This document shows positions 49,448 through 61,376 of a stretch of DNA of 64,000 nt, piece after piece. The translations under genes were made by a program, and so were the position numbers. Source of the DNA: Pegea sp. RAD2-039 (lineage: Eukaryota > Chordata > Thaliacea > Salpida > Salpidae); contig JAQGEQ010000192.1 in NCBI GenBank assembly GCA_034620365.1, forward strand, positions 1,607,001 through 1,671,000, given 5' to 3'. Below the pieces are notes generated by a model that ran no database searches, was not told where the DNA came from, and worked only from the letters and a program-made list of their open reading frames with translations. The number at the start of each line of letters is the position of its first letter. Within the stretch, counting starts at the first letter, position 1.

Positions 49448-50102
49448 ATTACGCTCTTCTTAGTCCTTCAGCTACTTCCCAAGTAGAAAGCATCATTAGG
49501 AACAATCTGTTGCAATCTCCTTGTAAATGTTGGCATTCAATTTGAAGCGAGGCAAACGTAATTATCTACAATCTCAACGTCACAGCCATCGATGTTGTTT
49601 AGTTGTGAAACTTTAACATTTTAGTTTTGAACTTTTGTCTTTTGACTGATATTTATTCTAAAGTCTGTAGAGAATGATGAAGATTGGCTCATAAGCATCT
49701 GCAATTCTTTTACTGGATGTGCAACAGTCGCTGCATCATTGACAATCTGTAGACCAAATAGGGTGATCTTTCTGCCCTATTGTTCCCTTTTAAACGAGGT
49801 GCATTAAAATATATTTTCTTCAAATCTTAAATAAACGCCGATATCTTCTGAAGACATATGAGACGCTTGTTTTAAAATCATTGAAAAAAGTGCCAAGTAG
49901 TGTTGGGTTAACGACACATTTCTGTTTCACTTTAATTGTCATGTTGAATGGTTCAGGGCAGATTCCATCATACTCTACTGTTGCCTTAGTGTTTATGTGA
50001 AATGATTTCATCATGTTAAAGTGATCTTGTGGATAACCACTCTTCAACAGTATAGAGAACAGCTCTTTCAGCATGACTGTTCTCGAACAATGTAGAAAAA
50101 AA

Positions 50103-50174
50103 TGAGCCCGACGTGATTTGAACACGCAACCTTCTGATCTGGAGTCAGACGCGCTACCGTTGCGCCACAGGCCC
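50103..50174 (-). tRNA. tRNA-Trp(CCA), copy 13 (array edge, altered 5' end)
   Basis: The acceptor stem starts GGGCCTG rather than GAGCCTG, giving a G-U pair at position 2. Array homology stops here: DNA upstream of the tRNA (50175 onward) is unrelated to the other units. The gene therefore lacks the shared upstream flank and may be expressed differently. The downstream spacer is subtype B. Confidence 0.9.
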
Positions 50175-50870
50175 GCTACAGTTGTTTCTAAAAGCTAATG
50201 ATTATATTTTTATAAATTTCTGTATTAGATATACAATTATCTTTGTGTTTATTTTATTTTGAAAAACTGACACTAAAAGGTTTTTCGGCTATTGTATACT
50301 TTAGGCCATTTGCACTACTTTAAACTCTTCTGAACATATTTGGCTGACAAATTATTCTTCAATAATTCCTTTGACTTTAAAACTATTAATGAATCTTAAC
50401 AAGATTGTATATAAATAAACTCTTATTTGTAAATTCACAAATTTTCTATAAATTTTTAATTGAAGTTAATTAATTCAAAAATTCTTCACTTTTACTGAAG
50501 ATAGTTTTAGATCTCGTTATAATCACCGTTTTGTATTTATGTTGAAATAAATTTTGTAGTTTATTCATATTTATTGCGAAACTGGCTTTATAAAGAATGA
50601 TATAATTGATCAGAAACACTGTTAAGCACACGATAAAAGTATGTATAAAGCAAAATGCAACAAATTGTTCGAAACCACAAAATGTCAAAAAAAAGATGTT
50701 AGAAAATTAGAAAAGTTGATATCTTTTAGAAAGTTTTAGCTCCAAGACCTATAAAGAAAATTTATAAATTAAATTAATCTTTTATTATTCAATTATCTAG
50801 ATAGAAGCTATAATAAATGTTAAGCTAATAATAAAACACTTCGCAACAAAACACGAATAGTTTGATAAAT
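50175..50870. other. Spacer between the tRNA array and MED8
   Basis: AT-rich, no gene. It holds the probable MED8 3' UTR, with minus-strand AATAAA at 50781-50786. Confidence 0.5.
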
Positions 50871-50875
50871 ACTAT

Positions 50876-52502
50876 TCAAGGTTTAGCAAATTTCAATTCT
50901 TTATTTGTTGCAAACATAAACCAACCATGCTGAACGATTCCAAAGATAAGATAAGTTGCTAGATGGTTTGTTGTAGGCAGAGCGGTTCTTGGAACTTCAC
51001 TAATCACTTTGCTGTTGGCACGTGCATTTTGAACCATATTAAACACCTTTTGACGTTGTTTGTTAAACGTTTGAACTTGTATTTGCTATAAACAACAATA
51101 TTAGTAAGTTTTAAAGAGGTAACAACTAATTACTGTGTTGTGAGAATGTTCGTTTGCAGGTACAGTCGAAAGAACTTGTTGCAGAGCTTGCTCTACAGAA
51201 GGATCAGGTTTAGTTCGCAAATAATCAGGTACCTCTGCATGGGACAAAGCTGGCAAACGTCCATTTGTCAAACTCTGTCAATCAGATTTTGTTATTATAC
51301 CATCTAGTGAAGTTGATATAGTACTAAATAGGTTCCAAATAGACTATACTTCAATCTTATTGATAAATAATTATCATATCACAAATATTTGTCAAGTTTA
51401 TCAATCAAAGTCGTGTAGATAAATTAAATAAAACTAAAGTTTTGTAGTAATAATAATAATAGATTAAATCATATTGTTTCAATATCGGTGATTGATTTAA
51501 TAATATAAATATTTTAGTTTAATCTTTATAAGTTATTTGAAAAATGATTGAAATAATTCCATCAACTTATAGAAAGTAGAAGAGATAATTTATCAATAAA
51601 CAAATTTCAAACACATTGCTGTAATCAAATATCAACTTGATTATGTAATAAATAATAATAATAAATAATATAATCAGCTTCAGTTTAATCTGAATACAAA
51701 AAATAATGAATATTTGTAAATAATAAATGAAATTTAATAAAAATTATTCTTTTTCATCTTTTTTATTCAATATTAAAAAAGTAGTTATTATAAAAAGATG
51801 CTTGTAATAAAATCTTGTTTTAGTTGATCTCAAAAAAGATTTCAAATCATTAGAAATAGACTTTTTAAAATCTGCTGTTGAATAAAGTTTATGGGATTTT
51901 TTACTATAATCTTAAAAGAAACAAAATTTAGAAAAATCAAATTAAAAGGTTTTGAAAAAACTATAAACTGACTAATAAATGAGGATCAGAATCTTGAGTG
52001 AGTTTAAGAGGAACAAGAGGATAATTCCGGAGTAAAGGAGTTTTTTCAGATCTTAAATCAGCCATCAAAGAAGTAATCTGTCCTGAGAGTAGGGCAAAGT
52101 TGTCCAGAGCTTTTGGCCTAAAAAATAGGAAAATGTTCATGAAAAGAACAATCTGATAATTAAAAAATTAAATCTAAAAAATTCAAAAGTATGAAATAAA
52201 TGAATATTTTTTCTACAAAAATATTCAAAAGTTTATAAATCATTTGATCAAAATTACCATTTTAGTGTGGCGTGCTCATTATCAATCTTAGCAAGCAAAT
52301 CTTCAGTGGACTTTCTGATCTCCTTAGCTCTTGTGATAATACTTTCAATAGATGCATCAAAGTGTTTTGCTGATACATCCTAAATAATAATAAAAATAAT
52401 TATAAAAATAATTTTCAATGAAATCAGAAATAATCTTACCTTTACAGGAGGAATAATAGGAGCAGAATAAGTAGCAGATGATGGGAGTTGATTGGAGGAC
52501 AT
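50876..52502 (-). CDS. MED8: Mediator complex subunit 8 (5 exons)
   Basis: Head-module subunit of the RNA polymerase II Mediator (family knowledge). Exons in transcript order: 52502-52440, 52379-52258, 52117-51973, 51274-51134, 51085-50876; phases agree and give 226 residues, versus about 268 in human. Seen: the N-terminal helix region [20 protein letters not shown] and [12 protein letters not shown], then [51 protein letters not shown], and [16 protein letters not shown]. This order matches MED8. The C-terminal Gln/Gly-rich tail of vertebrates is missing, replaced by a short end [17 protein letters not shown]. The third intron is 698 bp. Intact. Confidence 0.95.
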
Positions 52503-52509
52503 TTTGTTA

Positions 52510-53470
52510 AAATCACTTCTTACAAAAGAATTAAAAAATATTCTTATTTTGAAGATTTTATTTATAAATTTGATGATAAAGTTTCAAAACTAATCACTTA
52601 TATTTTGAAGCTATGATAATAATTTGTTTTTAATAATAAATATATTTCTTAAATTAGATCTGGAAATTGATAAATTTATTTAAAAAATACTTTTCAATTT
52701 ATAAAATAATTTTATATATATTATTAATAGAATAAATAAAAATTATAATCTACTTAAAGTAAGAATAATGTACGATTAATAATTTTTAATAATGAAAATA
52801 ATACAATATATAATCAACTATTAATACAAATTTAAGTTTTAATAAATCTCGATATAAATAATTTTGTAAAATAATTTTTAGAACATAAAAATATTCATAG
52901 AACATTTTAACAATTTTTATTAGCTTACACAAGCTTGTTTTAATCTTATTACTATAAGCAAATCAAATATAGCTTACTAAGAAAATGGCGTAATTTAAAC
53001 ATGAAACTTATAATTGTTTTTTTTTATTCAGCCGTTTAAACTTTTTTAAACAATTAAAATTATCATACTTGAACACTGTTTACAGCTAAGATAAATTTTT
53101 ACTTATAAACTTGTTTCAAAAAGTTTTGAAAGCCTATTTAAAACTCAAATGCCATAAGATCTGAAAACTATTTTCTAGAACAAGTTTAAGTAAAGAAAAG
53201 AAGATTTAAATACTATTATATCTAGAATATTTCCAATTTTCTAGTTGTACAAATTTTTAGTTTATACAAAGACACATAAATAATTCAATTCGCCGTTCTG
53301 CCGGGAAATAGATATAGCAGTAAATGTAAAGTTTGATAATAAATGATATATTTCTGATTTAGTTTCTTATCGGTACTAAAAATTTATCTGCTTACTGTAC
53401 CACCGTATCAGAAAACCTCTTCATACGAAACATATTCCGAAAGCTATTTCTACGCCTGCAATTATGATAA
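52510..53470. other. Gene-free AT-rich stretch upstream of MED8
   Basis: Probable MED8 promoter side; no motif I can defend. A GC-richer bit (GCCGTTCTGCCGGG near 53291) may be the ragged 5' edge of the retrotransposon remnant that follows. Confidence 0.4.
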
Positions 53471-53479
53471 CATTAAGCT

Positions 53480-53800
53480 ATTTCTTGAAAATCACCAGTT
53501 TCCAACACCCCTGATCGGATCCCTGCTTTGTTTTTAAGAAAACTACTTCCTCTTTATCACTACTTTTATCGCCACTCTTTAACATCACTCTGAGTCGAGG
53601 AAGAGTTTTACAAATTTGGAAGAGAGCTATCATTGCTTCTATTCATAAAAACGGTCCCAGAAACACTGCATTTAACTACAGACCAGTTTCACTGACTTCA
53701 GTTATCTGCAGAACTAAAAAACACATCATTCACAATCATATGAGCAGTCATTCGATGGAGCACCATTTAATATCTGATATCCAACATGGCTTTGTTCTGC
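53480..53800 (+). pseudogene. Non-LTR retrotransposon RT fragment, frameshifted
   Basis: Reads as the N-terminal part of a non-LTR RT: KSPVSNTPDRIPALFLRK (family KSPxxxGPDGIPxxxLK), a frame change, then GRVLQIWKRAIIASIHKNG, NYRPVSLTSVICR and LISDIQHGF. At least one frameshift lies near 53550-53610, and similarity stops just after QHGF. The style is CR1/Jockey-like. It covers an RT portion N-terminal to the array fragments, so the two need not be the same element. No ends or target duplication identified. Confidence 0.75.
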
Positions 53801-53829
53801 TTTATTTATTTCTATAGGAAATATTCAAA

Positions 53830-55205
53830 AATAACAGCTTTTAAAAGTTTTACGTAATGCAATAGTTCATTTACTTTGGATATTACACAATAAAGTATTT
53901 GTTTTCGTGATATGTGTACTTCAACATTCTTTATTCACTATTTCTCTAATTACTAGTATATTTATCAAATCAATGGATTAAATTATCTTAGCTTACCGTG
54001 ATTGTAATGATTTCGAAAATTTTTTTATATTTACCTAGGATTTTATAAACCAGTATTGTTTCCCAGAATTCTCAGTTAATGATTTTTTTATTGACTCTTC
54101 ATAATTTAAACACCATAATATTATTAGACCATATTGTTACCAAATATTTACTAAACAAAAAATTATAATCTTGCTTTAGGTTAAACAATGTATATTTCAT
54201 TGAAAATTTTTTATGATTTCTTTAAAGTAAAATTGTTCATTAATGTTAAATATATACTTATTCATTAATTTTAAGTTTTGACTGAACAAATTACCATAGG
54301 TTAATTCCAGAATTATTCATATTTTAATTATATTAAGTTATATTTATTATATTAAATGAAACTGATTTGATAGCCTGTTGTAATAACTTGCTGATTTTTG
54401 AGTAAATAGATATATTTAAAGACTTATAGAAAATCTATTAGATAGAAACTTATCCAACAAATAGAGTTTTTTCAAGAACCTTTTTAAAAAATTAAAAGCT
54501 TTTAGCAAAATTTAAAGATTTTAATTCTTTAAAGATAGATAATTGTTAAAGTGTAATTGTGCTATAAAATATTCAAATTTTAACTATTAAGAAACATTCT
54601 AATCATATAAAGTTATTTTATATATTCAAGTTCATTATATTTACTTTTATAATTATTGTTTTGATTATTATCATATTTAAAACAACTTTTTATTTGTTAA
54701 TTTTTAGCTTTGAGTAAATTATTAGTTTAATTATAGTTTTATCTTTATTTAAATATAATTGCAACCATATAACAGCTTTTATGTCTAAATAAGTTGCTTA
54801 GTCTAAATCATTTAAAACAATTATTTAACTTACTTGATAAATCATACTTATGTATAAATTACTTTTAGTTTAATCTTTCAAAGCTATAGTTATAAAACTA
54901 GTGCTCCTTAAACTCTTATGAATCTAAGATCTTTTATTAATGAATCTAGAGAATCTATTTTGACATAAAAAATCAACAATAACATAAAGTGTGAATGCTT
55001 GTATGAAGTTATTTTTTATTTCAATCTTTTTAGATAAAGAAGACTTTTGTATTAAGCCAAAGTTTTAGTTTTACATTTCTAATAGGTATTAGTGTCACTT
55101 CTATTAAACAAGTTTTCTAGTAGCATATTTAGTTTGTTTATATTTGTTGTCTTTCAAATCAACTTTATTTAAATCATTTTTATGGTATATTTTATGTGTT
55201 TTTAT
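53830..55205. other. Gene-free AT-rich stretch upstream of TMEM9
   Basis: I see no gene or organised repeat here. Confidence 0.5.
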
Positions 55206-55212
55206 AGATACA

Positions 55213-56339
55213 ATGAACTCAAAACTAATAATACTTCATCTACTTGTTTTGATTTCATTTTATTTTTCTTCTGCTTCTGCTGAAGGGTCTCATGATGTAA
55301 GATGCAAATGTATTTGTACTGATTACAACAAATATAAGATTCCAGCAAAAGTAAGTGATTTTATCAGAAATCTATTTGCTCGTTTTTTATTGTAACTAAC
55401 AACAACTTGTTTATCAGATTTACTCGAAGAATGTGATACATGAAAATTGTAACTGTTTAAATGTTGCAATTCCACAATTAAATATCACAATTTCAAATGA
55501 TGATTTGGAAACATTCTGTTTACATTGTGAATGTAAATATGAAATCAGAAGCACTGGTACAATGCATGTAAATAAATAGTTCTATTATTTTAATCAATAT
55601 TTATCATAGTTTAAGTAGAATGAGAAAGATGAGAAGCCTTAGAAGTATTGTAAATTATCAACAAGTTTTTTTTTACATCAGTTTTTATGCTAAACAATTT
55701 TAAGTAGAAAATTTTCCAATGGTAATATTGCAACAAATCTATTTTTGTTAAAAGCAATCTGGGTTCATTAAGCGCCCTATTTTTTAACCTCTTCTATTAA
55801 TATATACCTGTTCTTGATGGTTAGGGGGTTTTTAGATTTATTTTTCTTATTATTAACTTGATTTTTAAAAAGTTTTTAGTGAAAAGTATTTCCAAGATAC
55901 TTTTTTCAAATTATCATTGTTTAGTTCTAACTTCAAACTATTTTTTAGGTTGTTGTTTGTATTTATTTGACAATAGTTTTTATATTGGTTATCTATATGA
56001 TATATCTGCAAATCATCAGCCCATTAATATCGAAATGCCGAGGAAATCAACATGAGTTATTAGAAAATGAAACTGAATTAACCTCATTTTCACCTCGTCG
56101 TGAATCAACATCTGTAAGATTATTTGAAAATTTTTACTTAAAACATTGATATGAACAACAAATTGACTACAATGGAATCAATTGTTTGATTCAAATATTG
56201 AATTAAGAGTTTATATACCTTGCAGACTCGTCATCGTAACTCTGTGATTGAAAAGATGAGTTCGGTTCAAATGAAATGGCAAAGAAAGGTCGAAAAACAA
56301 AGATCAAGTGTTTTTGAAAGAAGAGAAGTCCTCCAATGA
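55213..56339 (+). CDS. TMEM9: TMEM9-family endosomal/lysosomal membrane protein (4 exons)
   Basis: Type I membrane protein of late endosomes and lysosomes; family members have been linked to ClC transporters and V-ATPase regulation. Exons 55213-55350, 55418-55567, 55949-56113 and 56226-56339 give 188 residues (human TMEM9 about 183). Seen: signal peptide 1-23; Cys-rich luminal domain with KCKCICTDYNKY, ENCNCLNV, DLETFCLHCECKYEIRST; one membrane helix at about 97-119; then the conserved tail SVQMKWQRKVEKQRSSVFER near the C-terminus. Start chosen at ATG 55213, which opens directly into the signal peptide. TMEM9 and TMEM9B are not separable by eye. Confidence 0.94.
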
Positions 56340-56474
56340 TCTTATTTTCTTGATTAATTATATGTAGCTTTTGGATTTATTGTAACTTAGAAATTTTCTT
56401 ACATTAATGTCAACAGATTGAAAATTGTTCTTGATTTTTATTTGTGAGTGTATAAAAAGACATTTTTGTAGAAA

Positions 56475-56480
56475 AATAAA
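56475..56480 (+). terminator. TMEM9 polyadenylation signal
   Basis: AATAAA 136 bp after the TMEM9 stop codon. Confidence 0.6.
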
Positions 56481-56499
56481 GTTTTATTTTCAGATTATT

Positions 56500-59400
56500 T
56501 AGTTTTTTTTAGTTTGTTTGTTTGCTACATTTGATAAAAACTCAAAAGTCATAATAAAAAGAAATTTGGTTTGAAAGCTTCATAGTAATTCAGGATTTTC
56601 ATTAATGAGTTTATTAAATAACAAATTCGTTTTTTGTTGTCATAATTTCGAGTATGTTAGTTTGTTCTTTGATAAATATTCAAATAAACTTGGTAACATC
56701 ACCTGACCTTCCCATATATTCTGGTGTCTCATCTACTTTTAGTAATAACAGGATGTAGAAAGCGGTTTAACTCTGCAAGTAAATCTCTTTAAACCTTTTT
56801 GACACAAGGTTAAAAAATCAGCAAATCTAAAAGAAATAAGTAAAGGAGAGCAATTGAATCTAAGTATATTTTGAAAAGAAGAAATTCACGTTCTACACTC
56901 ATTTGATCGACCAGAAAACTATTTTTACTGAACTTATTTTTATGTTTTCAGCAAGCTTTATACTTTGTATACGTTAAAACGATTTTTACCAACACGATTT
57001 ATTTGAAGAATTTTATGATACAAGCCTATTATCTGCTGATAATATTTTGTGAAACTTTCAAGGAATATTTACAGTATTACCACTTTAAATTAAACTTTAC
57101 TAATAATAATGAATTTTGTTTAAACGAAGATAATTTGGTTTAAATGTTTCATGTAACCCTAAACCTTTTACTGGTTAATATAAAAATATTGATTAAAAGT
57201 TTGTATTTATTTTAATATATGGCTTAACATCAAAAGTGGAATAAATTTGAGGTTTCATTATGATTTTCAAATGTTTTTTTGTAGAACAGTCGCAGAAGAA
57301 TCAATATTTATAAGCAGAAGTTATCTTGTAAAATCGATCTTTAAAACGATAAAATATAAACAATAAGTAATTGTTTGTGAGAATGTTATTCTTTTTAGTT
57401 TACACATCTTTCTAATTCTAGACTAAAAGTAAAGGTTTTTAGACAAATTTTAAAACAAAAAGGAATTCTAGTTGAAGTAGTATTTATATGAAATTTCAAT
57501 TTTATGGAAGCAGTTATATTCGATAGCAGATATTTTTATTTTTAAAGCAGTTAAGTTATCTTTATTTAAAAGGCAAATAATTAAAACTAACAAAAACTAC
57601 TATCTGATTTTTTTTTAATTATATGGTACCTACATCTTATATCAGCTTTGTTTTATCATAGAACTTTACAGGAAACCATCACAAACATTAGAACACAATA
57701 ACTATTTACAAAAATCTAATATTACGTTGATCAATTATAAAACATAAATTTCAGCCAAAATCTTGTAATTTATCTTGGCTAATGACTCAAATGAAAGACA
57801 TTTAAGCTTAAAACTTGAAAATTCAGACTGGTCAAAAGGTTTGATATTTGTATAACGTTAATAAATTGCATGCTGCTTTGTATAACAGCCTTATTGGTAG
57901 TTGATAATGTGACCTAGCCAACCAGTTTTAGTCACAAGTAACGTACAACAGAGCATGTAAACAACAAAAAACGTAGTTAGTTCCGGAATTTGAATAATCT
58001 ATACACCGATTTGCTAATTATGTATACAACTTTATTGTTTAAATGAAGCCTGAACATTAAAAGATGATTTATTACACTTTTAAGTAAATTACAAACAAAT
58101 TTTAACAGTTTTGTCAACAAAATTTGTGATTAGTGTTTTTGTATACATAAAATAATTAGATATAAGTATTTTGAGACTTTTCATCCTAAATGGTTCAAAA
58201 GATGATCATCTATAACTTTCAGCTGATGTGCCAAAAGTTATCAGAGTTGAAATATTATAAATCAACTATTTCATGCAAACAAGATTATTAATTTGTGAAT
58301 TTATAAAAAAATCGAATCATGATGATGAGCAGTGGTCCAAACTATATCTGGAATTAACATCTTTATAAAGTGGAAAAGCAACTTAAGTTGTAAGATAATA
58401 AAATGGAAAATAAGGGAAGGTTTATGAATATATATTAGTGGTAAATTTAAGAAATTAATAGATAATGTTGTGTGTAACTTAATCGAAATTCAATCTCAAA
58501 TATTATTTGAAATTTATCTTAATTTGAATAATTTAAGGTTAAGAAAAGGTAGAAGAAGCGTTGCAAAAATATTGAAACTGGTAAAAAATAATATCTTTGT
58601 ATAACTCTTGGGATACAGCTAAATTTTTTCATCAACATCAAAGTTATTTAGAGGGTAGAATATAGAAAAGAGTAATTACACAAAATTATTTGTGTAATTT
58701 CTGCAGAGTAGCCTACCATTTATTCTAAAATTTAAAAACTATTCTCAAATAATGAATTATTATTTTTCATTTTTATGGTTTTTGAATACACAAAGAGTTT
58801 TCTTTTTTCTAAAATTTATTTTTTATAAATTTAAGGGCTTTTTTGCTAAATGAAAAATGGTTTCTTGAAAGTCTTTAAGACTTTATAATTACTCAAATAA
58901 ATCTTTTTAAAACTTCTGTGTCTTATTGCAGATCTCTACATTAAAGCTAAGAATCCTTTAAAGGTTTGAAGTTACTATCTTTTTACAAAATGATTACGGT
59001 AATAATGTGACTTTATCTCATTTTGTTTGATTATTCGGTTTTAATAGACTAATTCTACTTTTCAAGGGCCAAAATAACTAAAACCTTAAATTCAACAGAT
59101 AACTTCAGCTTAATGAGATTTATTTATCTCAATATATGTAATATATCAAAAGCAAAGGAAAAACTGCAAAATTTATTCTGAATAAGTTTACATAACTTTT
59201 TTATGCAACATTTTTTGAGATATAATAATTTCAAATTCTTGAATTATGAACAAAATAAAGCTTAATGAAAAACCTAAATTTGAGAAAGATACATAGGTTT
59301 TTGGGACAAGTAAATTAAAAGAGATTTTGATGATAAATAGTTTAACTTTTTCAAACTGTAAGGAATTTTCGATACTTTGAAAAATATTGATAACTTTATC

Positions 59401-61370
59401 TCATAACAGCAACAAAAATGTAAAAGAGCTGGAAATATATAACATCTCCACCCAAAACTTGGAAATAAAGCAAAAAGAGATAATGTGTGATCTACAGTAA
59501 TAGATAAAACTCTTTTAATTAACAAAGCTACAGATCTTATAAGTATATTAATATTCTGTGAAAGAACAGATAAAACTATGATTTTTAAAGGCGTTTTTAA
59601 GTAGTATTTCTCCTGAAAAATAAGCTGAAGAAAAACTTTTATGATCAGTTTTTATATCGTATTTTTCAGTATAAAATGTGTATGACATATTTACACATAG
59701 CAATTTGTAACTAAAAAGTATTAAAAATATTATAAAAATTTTTCTCATTTGGTGATTGTTGAAAAACTACTTGTGATTTACTGATGCGTGAAATCTATGA
59801 TTAATTTTGATGTTTTTTTATTCAGAGATTAGTCACTAAATAGTCCTTCCTCGTTAAACTTGGACACTTTGGCAAGTTTAATTAAAAATTACTAGTTAAT
59901 TGATAAATTAGATTTGTGTAAGTTAAATTAGAATTTTTGATTTAAGGAAGTTACTGTAAGTATTTGTCTAATTACTTATGTTGAATTCAGTAATTATTAA
60001 ACTTTAATTTATTACACTTTTTGTCTTCATATTTCAGAATAGTTAGATATTTATATTTTTCATTTGAAAAATTTCTTACTTTAGATAAGTTTTATTGATA
60101 GCTATAATTATTATTAACTACATTATTCATTTGTTCTATTTTAAGTGTTTAAAAATAGCTTTTTAGTATTGTATAATTGAATATTTTCAACTAAACTAAG
60201 TAGTTACTTTAATTATAATGTGAAATATTTAATCACCCAAAAAATTTTAAATTAAAAGATTAAAATTACTTATTTTTAAAGCTAAACATTTTCAAGTTAT
60301 TATTCATATATAGGTTGATATTGAAAGTTTTTTTTAAAGATTTATGAAATGTAAAACTGTTATTTAAACTATCATGTGATGATTATTTTAGTTTGCTGTT
60401 TATATTACTAAGTTGTTTAAACCTACAAAACTTAGACTTTGTTTAAATGTATTCAAAATGTTGTTTACAATGGTTTTCAACTGCAAAATACTTAAATTAA
60501 TATCATTTTACTTCAACGTTGTTTAAGAGAAAGTTTTATCTTATTTTCTACTAAATTTTTAAGTTTAAAATATCCATAAATGTTTTATCAGAAATTTATA
60601 ATATAATATATCTATATTACTTTTTTATACTCAGTTTTTTCTTTTAATTCCTTTGTAGCAATGATATTTTATTAGAATTTCTTGAAATATGTTTATAGCA
60701 TTTCAGTTACTTATTTAATTATTACATTAGTTTGATCACTAAAATTTTAACTTTTAACCAAGTTTATAAAATAAATCAATGGTGTTTATATTAGATCTTT
60801 TTTTATCTAGTTTTGTAAAATTTTAAAACTGTTTTAAATCTTTCCAATCTTAATTTAAAGATAGTTGTATAATACTCTTCAAGTAAACAAAATATAAGTT
60901 TTGAGAAAATTATCTAACTTTTCTCTTGGTGTTTAATTCATATAATAATTTGTCTAATTATGTTTTTATTGAACACAAATAATGAGAGTATGTAATTCTA
61001 TTTTATCAAAAGTTTTGTAATTTACAGTTTTGCTTTTAACAAGTTTCAAATGTTTGTTATAGTGAGATATTTTTAAAATCTATCCCAGTAGATTGTGTTT
61101 AATGTGATTTATTCCTTTAATTTTTCAGATTATTTGTTGTTTTATTAGTTATTTTAAAAACAAGTTTTATTTTAACATTAAAGAAAGGTCCAGTAAGTTA
61201 TATTGGTTAATACTTTATTTTGTAATAATTAGCTATTTATTTATTATGAATAATATTTATGTTTTTTTGATGAATAATAATTATTTATGTAGATTTATTT
61301 CATAATTGTAATATATTCTTTTTCCTATTAACTAATCTAAATTTGATATTGTTGTCATATTTTTTTAATA
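56500..61370. other. Gene-free AT-rich stretch between TMEM9 and the myosin gene
   Basis: About 4.9 kb with no supportable gene, RNA or organised repeat. The myosin promoter presumably lies at its right end; composition gives no clue. Confidence 0.5.
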
Positions 61371-61376
61371 GTTACA

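Larger units (their letters stand above)
41061..50102 (-). mobile_element. Thirteen copies of a dead non-LTR retrotransposon RT fragment (array spacers)
   Basis: Spacers lie between the tRNA copies (for example 41467-42119, 42192-42842, 42915-43570), plus the left partial 41061-41394. On the minus strand they read as the middle of a non-LTR RT: LFSILLKSGCPQDLFNMM, then EPFNMTIKVKQTCVVNPTLL (family GVKQGCVLxPTLF), then RLKANTKVKK, the catalytic box as IVKEAATVVH or IVNDAATVAH (family F/YADDAAxVAH), EELQMLMNQSSSASRDFRI, and EVEIVDDYVCLGSNL (family VxDFVYLGS). The first catalytic Asp is lost in every spacer I read, and the frame carries stops. No 5' or 3' element end, endonuclease or poly(A) tail is seen. 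The clade is not assigned. Confidence 0.85.
41061..50174 (-). repeat. Tandem array: 13 tRNA-Trp genes alternating with reverse-transcriptase fragments
   Basis: Thirteen tRNA-Trp(CCA) genes lie in the same direction, with start-to-start spacings of 725, 723, 728, 726, 724, 724, 726, 726, 727, 726, 726 and 727 bp. Each 72-bp tRNA is followed (minus direction) by T6-T7 and then about 650 bp of sense-oriented RT-derived sequence reaching the next tRNA. Units are similar but not identical, so this is not an assembly stutter. The array starts at the left with a partial RT segment (about 41061-41394) and ends at the right inside the 5' edge of tRNA copy 13, whose upstream flank is unrelated. Copies are homogenised, probably by unequal exchange (inference). 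Confidence 0.95.

Noticed and set aside
41395..50125. ORFs beginning MSLWRNGSASDSRSEG that start inside each tRNA-Trp and read on into the spacer
   Set aside because: The N-terminal part is simply tRNA-Trp read as protein, followed by a Pol III terminator. The spacer part is real RT similarity but lacks catalytic residues and has frame breaks in some units, so no protein gene is called.
41061..50174. CRISPR-like array or 5S/snRNA cluster
   Set aside because: The context is eukaryotic, the period is about 725 bp with no unique spacers, and no 5S rRNA, U1, U2, U6 or spliced-leader sequence is recognisable in the unit.
59274..59748. Two adjacent minus-strand ORFs of 83 and 66 codons
   Set aside because: No domain, no convincing splice joining them and background base composition.
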